This document shows positions 43,454-51,980 of a DNA stretch of 64,000 nt, one piece after another (positions within the stretch are counted from its first letter, which is position 1; the number at the start of each line of letters is the position of its first letter). A program made the translations under genes and the position numbers. The notes under the pieces were generated by a model. The model did not search any database. It worked only from the letters and a program-made list of their open reading frames with translations, and had not been told where the DNA came from. This DNA comes from Marinobacter flavimaris. Its GTDB lineage: Bacteria; Pseudomonadota; Gammaproteobacteria; Pseudomonadales; Oleiphilaceae. Location: the NCBI RefSeq assembly GCF_002933295.1, contig NZ_PSSW01000003.1:186001-250000 (forward strand), in the 5' to 3' direction.

Positions 43454-44383
43454 TCAGTATCCCCTTTCAGTATCCACGACCCCGGTAATCGGGCGGCCCT
43501 GGGCATGATCCCGGATTTTTCCGGTGATCTGTTCCAGGGTGGCGTCCCGCAGGGTTCTGGCGGAAATGTGAGGCGTGATGGTGATGTCCTCCCGCTGCCA
43601 GAAAGGATGATCCTCGGGCAGAGGCTCTTTGCGGAACACATCCAGGGAAGCCTTTCGCAGTATGCCCTCGTCCAGAGCTCTGAGCAGATCGTCCTCCACC
43701 AGATGTTCACCCCGGCCAACGTTGATCAGCACGGCACCCGGCTGGAGCTGGCTCAGCAGATCATAGTTGATGATGTCCCGGGTTTCGTCGGTCAGGGGCA
43801 GGGTGTTCACCAGAACCCGTGTCGATTTCAGAAACCCGGCGAGCTGGTCCGGACCGGCATGGGTGCTGACACCCTCCAGGCTGTGCTCTCCTCGCGCCCA
43901 GCCGCTCACCCGGTAATCCAGAGCTGCCAATGTTCGTGCCACGCGCTTGCCGATATGGCCAAGCCCCATAACGCCCACGGGCCACTCGCTGCGCTTCATG
44001 GGGCGGTGAATTTTCCAGACGCCTTGGCGTTGCTGCTCCCGATAGGTTTCCATTTCGCGGTTTGCTTCCAGAAGCTGATGCAGCACGTACTCAGCCATCT
44101 GCGCCGACATGCCCGCGTCTTCCAGGCGCACTACGGTCAGATCTTTCGGCAGGTTCGGCACCTTCAATAGCCCGTCAATGCCGGCTCCCAGGTTGAATAC
44201 CGCCTTCAGGTTCTTCTCCCGTTCGAACAGGGCTGAAGGTGGTTGCCAGACGATGGCGTAGTCCGCGTTGACCGCCGGCCCGTCCGGATCCCAGACGTAA
44301 ATCTCTGCATCTGGCAGGAGTTCGCGGATGGGGACTGTCCAGCGTTCGGGTTTGGGATCGCCTGCCACAAAAAGAATCTTCAT
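43454..44383 (-). CDS. ghrA: Glyoxylate/hydroxypyruvate reductase A-like D-2-hydroxyacid dehydrogenase
   Basis: A 309-aa NAD(P)H-dependent reductase. Nucleotide motif VGVMGLGHIGKRVART, catalytic Arg in INVGRGEHLVEDDL, Glu in DVFRKEPLPEDHPFW and His in ITPHISART, the order seen in GhrA. Start ATG 44383 has GGAGG 5 nt upstream. It reduces glyoxylate or 2-oxoacids in the cytosol. Convergent with the membrane protein gene; divergent from the IclR gene. Confidence 0.9.
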   Translation of the reverse strand: MKILFVAGDPKPERWTVPIRELLPDAEIYVWDPDGPAVNADYAIVWQPPSALFEREKNLKAVFNLGAGIDGLLKVPNLPKDLTVVRLEDAGMSAQMAEYVLHQLLEANREMETYREQQRQGVWKIHRPMKRSEWPVGVMGLGHIGKRVARTLAALDYRVSGWARGEHSLEGVSTHAGPDQLAGFLKSTRVLVNTLPLTDETRDIINYDLLSQLQPGAVLINVGRGEHLVEDDLLRALDEGILRKASLDVFRKEPLPEDHPFWQREDITITPHISARTLRDATLEQITGKIRDHAQGRPITGVVDTERGY

Positions 44384-44467
44384 TTCGCCTCCGGGGTCGC
44401 CACGGGGTTTGATGGCTGCTAACGTGTTTTGCAATGCAGAATAAAGTATCGAGTTGGATGGGTAAAG

Positions 44468-44546
44468 GCGGTACGAAATACCGCAATGCGAGTTTTATTT
44501 TGAAACATAACTACCAATCGTTTCATATTTGGTACGGGTTTTGACA
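44468..44546. promoter_or_regulatory. Inverted repeats in the ghrA / iclR divergent region
   Basis: The 275-bp gap is AT-rich. It holds GCGGTA-N5-TACCGC (44468-44484), TACCAA-N11-TTGGTA (44512-44534) and a TTGACA (44541-44546) that could be a -35 box, without a clear -10. The repeats are plausible IclR autoregulatory operators. Confidence 0.45.
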
Positions 44547-44658
44547 ATACTTTCTGGTACTTGATTTCTGCAGCGATTAAAATGATGAATCCTTAATTAT
44601 TCACCATATTAATACACCGGTTACCGGAGCGGGCGACGCGGTTGGAGGACGTCCCATT

Positions 44659-45483
44659 ATGGCAGGAAAAAAGCAGATCTCACCCGAACTGAAAGTGGCA
44701 TCCACTGACGGTAAGCCCGTGAAGCCGGAAAAAGACCGCAAGTTTGTCGAGGCCCTGTCCCGCGGCCTGGACGTGCTCCGCGCCTTCAGCCAGGGTCCTG
44801 TCATCCTGGGGAACCAGGACATCGCCCGCATCACCGGGCTGCCCAAGCCGACCGTGTCGCGGATGACCTACACCCTGACCAAGCTGGGTTACCTCAGCTA
44901 CAACACCCAACTGGAAAAGTATCAGTTGAGTTCCGGGGTGCTTGCACTGGGTTATGCCTACGTGTCCAACCTCAAGGTTCGCCAACTGGCCAAGCCCTAC
45001 ATGGACGAATTCGCCCGCCAGACCAACATGTCCGTTGGCCTCACCTGCCGGGACCGGTTGCATATGATCTACGTGGAAAACCGTCTGCCACCGGAAGCCT
45101 CCCTGTTGCGGATGGATATCGGCCTGAAACTGCCGATGGCCAGTACCTCCGCCGGCCGCGCCTACTACTGTGCCGTCAGCGACAAGGCTCGCCTGGTGAT
45201 TGACGACGCCATGGCCGAAAAATATGGTGATGCCTGGCCAGAGAAGAAGCAGGGCCTCGACCAAGCCATGAAGGACTACAAGGAACACGGCTTCTGCCTG
45301 TCCATCGGCGAGTGGGACCGCAACATCAACTCCGCTGGCGTGCCCATTCATCTGCAGGATGGCACCATCATGGCTCTGACCTGTGCCGCACCGTCTTACC
45401 TGGTGCCGGCCGAAAAGCTTCGCGGTTCCATTGCCCACCAGTTGGCCATGCTGGCAGGTGATATCGAATCGCTGGGTGTTTGA
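44659..45483 (+). CDS. IclR-family transcriptional regulator
   Basis: A 274-aa regulator: N-terminal winged helix-turn-helix (QDIARITGLPKPTVSRMTYT, about residues 53-72) and a C-terminal effector domain with SVGLTCRDRLHMIYVE and GLKLPMASTSAGRAYYCA. Shine-Dalgarno GGAGG 9 nt upstream. IclR proteins respond to small organic acids; it lies just upstream of the beta-oxidation operon 45771-51818 and probably controls it. A family A repeat and a terminator follow it. Confidence 0.92.
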   Translation: MAGKKQISPELKVASTDGKPVKPEKDRKFVEALSRGLDVLRAFSQGPVILGNQDIARITGLPKPTVSRMTYTLTKLGYLSYNTQLEKYQLSSGVLALGYAYVSNLKVRQLAKPYMDEFARQTNMSVGLTCRDRLHMIYVENRLPPEASLLRMDIGLKLPMASTSAGRAYYCAVSDKARLVIDDAMAEKYGDAWPEKKQGLDQAMKDYKEHGFCLSIGEWDRNINSAGVPIHLQDGTIMALTCAAPSYLVPAEKLRGSIAHQLAMLAGDIESLGV

Positions 45484-45504
45484 TAACAGTCGTGAAGTAA
45501 CGAA

Positions 45505-45615
45505 GGGAGGTGGCGAGCAGGCCCTACAGAAACCGTGCGGAGCCATGGATGGCGGAGCCGAGCGTACAAGGATGTATTCACAGCGTGTTTCTGTAGGGCC
45601 TGCTCGCCACCTCCC
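45505..45615. repeat. Family A long hairpin repeat, copy 3 (after iclR)
   Basis: Perfect 29-nt inverted arms (45505-45533 and 45587-45615; GGGAGGTGGCGAGCAGG at the outer end) around a 53-nt core. The reverse complement of the core (GTGAATACATCCTTGTA, CGCCATCCATGG) aligns with the cores at 11605 and 32619. The arms have no likeness to those of the other copies. Confidence 0.9.
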
Positions 45616-45633
45616 GACAAACTCCAAACCAAG

Positions 45634-45663
45634 AAACCGCAGAAGAACCCCTGCGGTTTTTTT
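45634..45663 (+). terminator. Rho-independent terminator after iclR
   Basis: AAACCGCAG-AAGAACCC-CTGCGGTTT followed by TTTT: a 9-bp stem and T run, 150 bp past the IclR stop and before the next promoter. Confidence 0.9.
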
Positions 45664-45681
45664 GTGCCTGTAGTTTAATGG

Positions 45682-45695
45682 GTGGTTGAAACCAC
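45682..45695. promoter_or_regulatory. Operator candidate upstream of the fadB-like operon
   Basis: GTGGTT-GA-AACCAC, a perfect 6-bp inverted repeat with 2-nt centre, 75 bp before the fadB-like start. A related half, AAAACCAC, recurs at about 45736. Suits a dimeric repressor such as the adjacent IclR protein. Confidence 0.45.
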
Positions 45696-45770
45696 AAACG
45701 AACTTGTATTAAATCGTACGCATGTTTCGCTAGTTAAAACCACATTTCAGAAAGAATGCGAGGAGAAATC

Positions 45771-47864
45771 ATGTCTGAGGTCGTTAGCTATAACCGGGAA
45801 GGCAACATCGGCGTTATTACCGTGAACTACCCGCCGGTAAACGCCCTCGGGCAGGCTGTTCGTTCCGGTCTGCTCGCAGCCCTGGAGCAGGGCCAGAAAG
45901 ATACAGAGGCCAAGGCACTGCTGCTGGTTTGCGAAGGGCGCACCTTTATTGCCGGTGCCGACATCCGTGAGTTCGGCAAACCCATGCAGGAGCCCACACT
46001 GCCGACACTCGTGAATACCTTTGAAAACAGCGACAAGCCGCTGGTTGCCGCGATCCATGGCACCGCCCTGGGTGGTGGTCTGGAAACCGCACTGAGCTGT
46101 CACTACCGGGTTGCGGTCAGCAGTGCCAAGGTGGGCCTGCCGGAAGTCAAGCTGGGCCTTCTGCCCGGTGCCGGTGGCACACAGCGGCTTCCGCGCCTGA
46201 CCGGTGCCCAGAAAGCACTGGAGATGATTACCACCGGCGAGTTTGTCGGCGCCAACGATGCCCTGGCCCTGGGCATTCTTGATGCCGTAGAGGAAGGCGA
46301 CGATATCCGCGCTGTAGGCATGGCCTATGCGCAGAAAGTGGTCGACGAAGGCAAGCCGGTACGTCGTGTTCGCGATATCACCGACAAAATCGACGCGGAC
46401 AAGGGCAGCGATGTCTTTGACCAGTTCCGTGACGAGCTGAAGAAGCGGGCCCGCGGTCTGTTCTCTCCGTTCAAGTGTGTCGACGCTGTGGAAGCGGCCT
46501 TCAATCTGCCTTTTGACGAAGGCATGAAGCGCGAGCGGGAGCTGTTCATGGAATGCATGGAGTCACCCCAGCGCGCTGGTCTGATCCATTCGTTCTTTGG
46601 CGAGCGTGAGGTCTCCAAGGTCAAGGGGCTGCCGAAGGATACTCCGGTTCGTGACGTCAAGAGCGTTGGCATTATCGGCGCCGGCACCATGGGTGGCGGT
46701 ATTGCCATGAACTTCGTCAATGTGGGCATTCCGGTCACCATCGTGGAAGTAAAACAGGACGCTCTGGACAAGGGCCTGGCCATTATCCGCCGCAACTACG
46801 AGAACTCCGCCAAGAAGGGCAAACTGACCCAGGAGCAGGTGGAGCAGCGGATGGCGCTGATCACCACGAGCCTGACCTACGACGATTTCCGGGACGTTGA
46901 TCTGGTGATCGAGGCGGTGTTCGAGGACATGGCCATCAAAAAAGAAATCTTTGCCAAGCTTGATGAGGTCTGCAAGCCGGGTGCGATTCTGGCGTCCAAC
47001 ACCTCAACCCTGGATATCGACGAGATTGCGTCTGCCACCAAGCGCCCGGAAGACGTGGTGGGTATGCACTTCTTCAGCCCGGCTAACGTGATGAAGCTGC
47101 TGGAGAACGTGCGTGGCAGCAAGACCTCCGATGAGGTCAAAGCCACGGTGATGGCGGTTGCCAAGAAGATCAAGAAAGTGGGCGTCATGGTGGGTAACTG
47201 CTACGGCTTTGTCGGCAACCGGATGCTCCACAAGCGCGGCACCGAGGCCATGTCCCTGGTGGACGAGGGCGCCACCCCGCAGCAGGTCGACAAGGTGCTG
47301 ACCGATCTCGGTTTCCCCATGGGCCAGTTCGCGATGTCCGATCTTGCCGGGATTGATGTGGGTTACCGGATTCGCGAAGAGCGCCGCAAGGCTGGCGAAG
47401 ACATTCCCGCCAGCTGGATGGATAAGCTTGCCGAACAGGGCCGCCTTGGTCAGAAGACCCAGGCAGGTGTATACAAGTATGAGGAAGGCAGCCGCAAGCC
47501 GATTCCCGACCCGGAAGTGGAGCAGCTGATCGAGCAGTTCCGCAAGGAACAGGGGATTACGCCCCGGGAGATCACCGATCAGGAAATCCTCGAGCGCTGC
47601 GTGTATGTGATGATCAATGAGGGCGCGAAGATCCTGGAGGAAGGCATCGCCGATCGTCCTCTGGATATCGACATTGTCTGGATCTACGGCTATGGCTTCC
47701 CGGCCTATCGCGGTGGCCCCATGTTCTGGGCCGATCAGGAAGGTCTGGATACGATTCTTTCAGCGGTTAAGAAGTACCAGGATACCGTTGGTGGCGAGCA
47801 GTGGGAGCCGGCGGCTCTGCTCGAGAAGCTGGTTGCTGAAGGCCGTAAGTTCGCTGACCTGTAA
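45771..47864 (+). CDS. Fused enoyl-CoA hydratase / 3-hydroxyacyl-CoA dehydrogenase (FadB/PimF-like)
   Basis: A 697-aa bifunctional beta-oxidation enzyme. Residues 1-190 are an enoyl-CoA hydratase: ACEGRTFIAGADIREFG-like segment (LLVCEGRTFIAGADIREF), HGTALGGGLETALSCHYRV oxyanion stretch, and LPEVKLGLLPGAGGTQRLPR with the catalytic Glu. From about residue 290 the dehydrogenase begins with IIGAGTMGGGIAMNF; NTSTLDIDEIA, VGMHFFSPANVMKLLE with the catalytic His, and GNCYGFVGNRM follow. ATG 45771 has AGGAG 6 nt upstream. The size fits PimF-type enzymes. It heads the operon with thiolase, alcohol and aldehyde dehydrogenases. Confidence 0.93.
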   Translation: MSEVVSYNREGNIGVITVNYPPVNALGQAVRSGLLAALEQGQKDTEAKALLLVCEGRTFIAGADIREFGKPMQEPTLPTLVNTFENSDKPLVAAIHGTALGGGLETALSCHYRVAVSSAKVGLPEVKLGLLPGAGGTQRLPRLTGAQKALEMITTGEFVGANDALALGILDAVEEGDDIRAVGMAYAQKVVDEGKPVRRVRDITDKIDADKGSDVFDQFRDELKKRARGLFSPFKCVDAVEAAFNLPFDEGMKRERELFMECMESPQRAGLIHSFFGEREVSKVKGLPKDTPVRDVKSVGIIGAGTMGGGIAMNFVNVGIPVTIVEVKQDALDKGLAIIRRNYENSAKKGKLTQEQVEQRMALITTSLTYDDFRDVDLVIEAVFEDMAIKKEIFAKLDEVCKPGAILASNTSTLDIDEIASATKRPEDVVGMHFFSPANVMKLLENVRGSKTSDEVKATVMAVAKKIKKVGVMVGNCYGFVGNRMLHKRGTEAMSLVDEGATPQQVDKVLTDLGFPMGQFAMSDLAGIDVGYRIREERRKAGEDIPASWMDKLAEQGRLGQKTQAGVYKYEEGSRKPIPDPEVEQLIEQFRKEQGITPREITDQEILERCVYVMINEGAKILEEGIADRPLDIDIVWIYGYGFPAYRGGPMFWADQEGLDTILSAVKKYQDTVGGEQWEPAALLEKLVAEGRKFADL

Positions 47865-47882
47865 CTTGGCGGGCGGGTCGCA

Positions 47883-47961
47883 GGGCGGGGTGTCTTTTCC
47901 TTTGGGAAAAGCAACTCGCTTTGCTCAGACATCTTTTCCCGGCGGAAAAGACACCCCGCCC
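47883..47961. repeat. Family B hairpin repeat, copy 1 (after fadB-like gene)
   Basis: 29-nt arms (47883-47911 and 47933-47961; GGGGTGTCTTTTCC at the outer end) pair except for three adjacent positions, around a 21-nt loop CAACTCGCTTTGCTCAGACA plus one base. It is the reverse-complement form of the copy at 51865. It sits in the fadB-thiolase gap and could process or attenuate the transcript. Confidence 0.9.
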
Positions 47962-48028
47962 CACGACCGGCTTAGCTGAGTGTTTAGGCTAACCCGACCT
48001 ACATGTTTCAAAAATTGAGGGCATTGTT

Positions 48029-49213
48029 ATGTCTGATGCAGTAATCGTCTCCACCGCGCGCACCGGCCTTGCGAAATCCTACCGGGGCTCTTTGAACAAC
48101 ACACACAGCGTGGATATGGCAGGTCACGTTATCAAGCATGCTGTTGAGCGCGCAGGTATTGATCCGTCTATTGTTGAGGATGTGATCATGGGCGCGGCCT
48201 ACCAGGAGGGCGCCCAGGGCCGGAATATTGCCCGTCTGGCGGCCATCCGCGCCGGTCTTCCGGTGACCACTGCCGGGTTCTCCATCAACCGGTTCTGCAG
48301 CTCGGGGTTGCAGTCCATTGCCCTGGCGGCACAGCGGGTGGTGTCCGAAAAAGTACCCGCCATGGTGGCCGGGGGCGTTGAGTCCATTTCCCTGGTGCAG
48401 AACGAGAAGATCAACAGCTTCCACGCCACCAATGAGTGGCTGATGAAGAACAAGCCCGAGCTGTACCTTTCGATGATTGAGACGGCGGATATTGTCGCCA
48501 AGCGCTACAACGTCAGCCGTGAAGCCCAGGATGAGTATTCGCTGATTTCCCAGCAGCGCACGGCGGCGGCCCAGCAGGCGGGCAAGTTTGATGATGAGAT
48601 CGTGCCTTTCGATGCCACCATGCTGGTCAAGGACAAGGAAACCGGTGAGGTCAGTGAAAAGCAGGTGACCCTGAAAGGTGACGAGTGTAATCGCCCGAAT
48701 ACGACCCTTGAGGGCCTGGCGGGTCTGGAGCCGGTGCGTGGTCCGGAGCAGTTCATCACGGCGGGCAACGCCAGCCAGCTGTCGGACGGCGCCTCCGTGT
48801 GCACGGTGATGAACAGCACTTATGCCGAGAAGCACAACATTGAACCCATGGGTATTTTCCGTGGCTTCGCTGTGGCGGGATGTGAGCCGGATGAGATGGG
48901 CATCGGCCCGGTGTATGCGATTCCGCGCCTGCTTGAGCGCAATGGTCTGACCATGGACGACATTGATCTGTGGGAGCTGAACGAAGCCTTCGCGTCGCAG
49001 GTGATTTACTGTCGTGACCGCCTGGGCATTCCCATGGAGAAGCTGAATGTAAACGGCGGCTCAATTTCCATCGGCCACCCCTTTGGTGTTACCGGCGCCC
49101 GCCAGACAGGCCACGCCCTGATCGAGGGCAAGCGCCGTGGGGCGAAATACGTGGTGATCACCATGTGCATCGGCGGTGGCCAGGGTGCTGCTGGGCTGTT
49201 CGAGGTAGTTTGA
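48029..49213 (+). CDS. Thiolase (acetyl-CoA acyltransferase)
   Basis: Cleaves 3-ketoacyl-CoA with CoA to give acetyl-CoA. A 394-aa thiolase with nucleophile Cys90 ([12 protein letters not shown]), His350 ([17 protein letters not shown] in part) and Cys380 ([16 protein letters not shown]). GAGG 9 nt upstream of ATG. Degradative thiolase by length and motif; partner of the fused hydratase/dehydrogenase gene upstream. Confidence 0.94.
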   Translation: MSDAVIVSTARTGLAKSYRGSLNNTHSVDMAGHVIKHAVERAGIDPSIVEDVIMGAAYQEGAQGRNIARLAAIRAGLPVTTAGFSINRFCSSGLQSIALAAQRVVSEKVPAMVAGGVESISLVQNEKINSFHATNEWLMKNKPELYLSMIETADIVAKRYNVSREAQDEYSLISQQRTAAAQQAGKFDDEIVPFDATMLVKDKETGEVSEKQVTLKGDECNRPNTTLEGLAGLEPVRGPEQFITAGNASQLSDGASVCTVMNSTYAEKHNIEPMGIFRGFAVAGCEPDEMGIGPVYAIPRLLERNGLTMDDIDLWELNEAFASQVIYCRDRLGIPMEKLNVNGGSISIGHPFGVTGARQTGHALIEGKRRGAKYVVITMCIGGGQGAAGLFEVV

Positions 49214-49232
49214 AGCCGGCCTGTATGAGATC

Positions 49233-49262
49233 GGGGTCAGAAGAATGCTTTCTTCTGACCCC
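49233..49262. repeat. Family C short hairpin repeat, copy 2
   Basis: GGGGTCAGAAGAA-TGCT-TTCTTCTGACCCC, a perfect 13-bp stem with 4-nt loop, between the thiolase and alcohol dehydrogenase genes. Same outer sequence as the copy at 12543; the inner stem differs at one pair and the loop differs. Confidence 0.85.
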
Positions 49263-49285
49263 TTGTTGACCAAAAGGGGAAATGC

Positions 49286-50392
49286 ATGGACAGACAAGCA
49301 AAAGCCGTCGTCTGCCGGGAATGGGGGCAGCCTGTTCAGGTGGAAACCATCACGGTAGAAGGCCCCAAGCGGGATGAAATCACCATCAAGATCGCGGCCT
49401 GCGGCGTTTGCCACAGCGATCTGTCCGCCACCACGGGTAAGATTCCCTACCCGCCTCCCCTTGTATTGGGGCACGAAGCCGCCGGCGTGGTTGTCGAAGT
49501 CGGTGAGGGCGTCACCGCCTTCAAGGAAGGCGACCATGTGGTGAGCACGTTTATCTCAATGTGCGGCAAATGCAGCCAGTGTGTCCGTGGCCGCCCGGTG
49601 CTGTGCGAGAACGCCCGCAAGGCCATGTTCAACCTGCCGGATGGCACCGTCAGAACCAAGGGTGCAGACGGCGAGCCCCTGAACGTCTTCGGCGCCTGCG
49701 GCGTGATGGCCGAGTTCGCCACCATGCACGTGGACAATTGTGTCAAGGTGGATGAAACCGTGCCCATGCAGAACGCAGCCCTGGTCAGCTGCGCTGTGAT
49801 GACCGGTGTGGGCGCCGTGTTCAACACCGCAAAACTTGAACCCGGCTCCCGGGCCGCCGTGTTTGGTATTGGCGGCGTTGGTCTCAATGCCATCCAGGGC
49901 TGTGTCACCGCCGGTGCCGAGATGATCGTGGCGGTAGACAGCAACCCGACCAAGCTGGCGATGGCGAAAGAATTCGGCGCCACCCACACCGTGAATATTA
50001 ACGAGGTGGAAGACGCAGCCAAAGCGATAAAGAAAATGACCGGCGGCGTAGACTATGCCTTCGAATGCGTCGGCGCCGGGCCGGTTGTCGAGCAGGCCTA
50101 CAAGAGTCTGGGGCGTGGCGGCACTGCCGTGGTGGTGGGCGTGGCGGATCCGAAGGACAAGACCTCACTGACCACCCTGACCTTGCCGGCCGATGAGCGT
50201 ACGCTGAAAGGCAGCTGGCTGGGCTCCGCCAGGCCGCAGCACGATTTCCCCAGAATCCTGGGTCTTTACAAGGCTGGTAAACTCAAGCTGGACGAACTGG
50301 TTACCCGGACCTACCCCATAGAAGAAGCCGCGCAGGCGTTCGAGGATATGGTGGCGGGCAAGAATGCCCGGGGCGTAATTGTATTTGATTGA
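49286..50392 (+). CDS. Zinc-dependent alcohol dehydrogenase
   Basis: A 368-aa medium-chain dehydrogenase. Catalytic zinc ligands Cys42 (CGVCHSD) and His63/Glu64 (LGHEAAG), with a third Cys in LVSCAVMTGVG; structural zinc Cys93, 96, 99 and 107 (CGKCSQCVRGRPVLC); nucleotide motif VFGIGGVGLNAIQG followed by VAVDSNPTK, giving NAD preference. Oxidises a primary alcohol or similar. The next gene, 10 bp away, is an aldehyde dehydrogenase, so the pair converts alcohol to acid. Confidence 0.92.
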   Translation: MDRQAKAVVCREWGQPVQVETITVEGPKRDEITIKIAACGVCHSDLSATTGKIPYPPPLVLGHEAAGVVVEVGEGVTAFKEGDHVVSTFISMCGKCSQCVRGRPVLCENARKAMFNLPDGTVRTKGADGEPLNVFGACGVMAEFATMHVDNCVKVDETVPMQNAALVSCAVMTGVGAVFNTAKLEPGSRAAVFGIGGVGLNAIQGCVTAGAEMIVAVDSNPTKLAMAKEFGATHTVNINEVEDAAKAIKKMTGGVDYAFECVGAGPVVEQAYKSLGRGGTAVVVGVADPKDKTSLTTLTLPADERTLKGSWLGSARPQHDFPRILGLYKAGKLKLDELVTRTYPIEEAAQAFEDMVAGKNARGVIVFD

Positions 50393-50402
50393 GGTGAAAC
50401 GC

Positions 50403-51818
50403 ATGAACGAACTGAACAGGAACTACATCAACGGCCAATGGGTTAGCTGGGCCGGTGACATGATCGACGTTCACGAAGCCGGCACCGGTGACGTTATTGC
50501 CCGGGTGCCCGCCTCCGGCGCGGATGAGATGGAACAGGCCATTGCCGCCGCCGACGCGGCGTTTGAAAGCTGGTCCGAAAGCACCGTCGAGCAGCGTATC
50601 AAGGTGCTGGAGCAGCTGCACGCCGGTCTGAAAGAGCGGGGTCCGGAAATTGCCGAGACGGTCTGCCGCGAAGTGGGCATGCCCATCAAACTGGCCACGC
50701 CGATCCAGGCCGGTATGCCGGCTGCGGTGACCAAGAGCTATCTGAAGCTGCTGCCGGACTTCGAATTTACCGAGCAATCCGGTAACTCCGAAGTTCAATA
50801 CGCCCCGGTGGGTGTGGTTGGCTGCATTACCCCCTGGAACTACCCGCTGCACCAGGTGATCCTGAAGATCGTTCCTGCGATCGCAGCCGGTTGTACCGTT
50901 GTGCTCAAACCCTCGGAAATTGCGCCCCAAACGGCGTTTATCCTGGCTGACATTCTGGATGGGACCGATCTGCCCAAGGGCGTGTTCAACATGGTGTGCG
51001 GTTACGGCCAGACCGTGGGTGATACCCTGATCAAGCACCCCGATGTGCGCATGGTGTCCTTCACCGGTTCTACCCGCACCGGCAACCTGATTGCCCACGC
51101 AGCAGCGGACGATTTCAAGCGGATCGCCCTGGAGATGGGTGGCAAATCCGCTTCCGTGATCCTCCCGGATGCCGACCTGGCGGGCGCGGTTAAAGGCACT
51201 GTGAACAACTGCCTGCTGAACTCCGGCCAGACCTGCACCGCACTCACCCGCATGCTGGTTCCGGCCGACAAGCACGATGAAGCCTGCGAACTGGCCGCCG
51301 CGGCTGTGGCAAAGATGACCCCGGGCAACCCGCTGGAAGAAACCACACGGTTAGGCCCGCTGTCGTCTGCCCAGCAGCGTGACAAGGTGATCGACTACAT
51401 CAAGCTGGGTATCGAGGAAGGTGCCAAGCTCATCGCTGGCGGCCCTGAGGCGCCCGAGGGTTGTGACAAGGGTTACTTCGTCAAGGCCACCGTGTTCGGC
51501 AACGTCAAGCCGGATAGCCGTATCGCCCAGGAAGAGATCTTCGGTCCGGTGCTGTGCGTGATTCCCTACAACGATGAGGCAGACGCCGTCAGAATCGCCA
51601 ATGGCACAGAGTACGGTCTCTCCGGTGCAGTCTGGTCCGGGGATGATGCCAAGGCGAAGAAAATTGCCAGCAAGCTGCGCACTGGTCAGGTATTCGTGAA
51701 CGGTGGTGCGTTCAACCCGATGGCACCGTTTGGCGGCTTCGGCCATTCCGGTATCGGCCGCGAATTTGGCAAGTGGGGACTGGAGGAGTTTTTGGAAATC
51801 CGGTCTTTGCAGCTGTAA
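50403..51818 (+). CDS. Aldehyde dehydrogenase
   Basis: A 471-aa NAD(P)-dependent aldehyde dehydrogenase with Asn146 (TPWNYP), Lys169 (VLKPSE), Glu244 (ALEMGGKSA) and nucleophile Cys278 (NSGQTCTALTR). Start ATG 50403 has GAGG at the right spacing. Turns the aldehyde made by the preceding enzyme into a carboxylic acid. Last gene of the operon; a family B hairpin follows. Confidence 0.93.
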   Translation: MNELNRNYINGQWVSWAGDMIDVHEAGTGDVIARVPASGADEMEQAIAAADAAFESWSESTVEQRIKVLEQLHAGLKERGPEIAETVCREVGMPIKLATPIQAGMPAAVTKSYLKLLPDFEFTEQSGNSEVQYAPVGVVGCITPWNYPLHQVILKIVPAIAAGCTVVLKPSEIAPQTAFILADILDGTDLPKGVFNMVCGYGQTVGDTLIKHPDVRMVSFTGSTRTGNLIAHAAADDFKRIALEMGGKSASVILPDADLAGAVKGTVNNCLLNSGQTCTALTRMLVPADKHDEACELAAAAVAKMTPGNPLEETTRLGPLSSAQQRDKVIDYIKLGIEEGAKLIAGGPEAPEGCDKGYFVKATVFGNVKPDSRIAQEEIFGPVLCVIPYNDEADAVRIANGTEYGLSGAVWSGDDAKAKKIASKLRTGQVFVNGGAFNPMAPFGGFGHSGIGREFGKWGLEEFLEIRSLQL

Positions 51819-51864
51819 ATGCCGATAGGCTGGGCTGCCGATCGGTGGCCCTGAGAGTTAGATC

Positions 51865-51959
51865 GGCCACGGGGTGGGGGTGTCTTTTCTGCCGGGAAAA
51901 AATGTCTGAGCGAAGCGAGTTGTTTTTCCCAGAAGAAAAGACACCCCCGCCTCGGGGCC
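51865..51959. repeat. Family B hairpin repeat, copy 2 (after aldehyde dehydrogenase)
   Basis: Arms of about 37 nt (51865-51901 and 51923-51959) pair with a few mismatches; the central GGGGGTGTCTTTTCT part is as in copy 1. The 21-nt loop (ATGTCTGAGCGAAGCGAGTT plus one base) is the reverse complement of the copy 1 loop with one change. It lies between converging genes and probably acts as a terminator or mRNA 3' end in both directions. Confidence 0.9.
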
Positions 51960-51980
51960 AGCCCCCAAAGCCTGTAAGCC

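Noticed and set aside
45505..45615. Possible insertion sequence or CRISPR-like unit because of long inverted repeats
   Set aside because: No transposase frame is inside or beside it, there are no spaced direct repeats, and total length is about 110 bp; it is a hairpin repeat.
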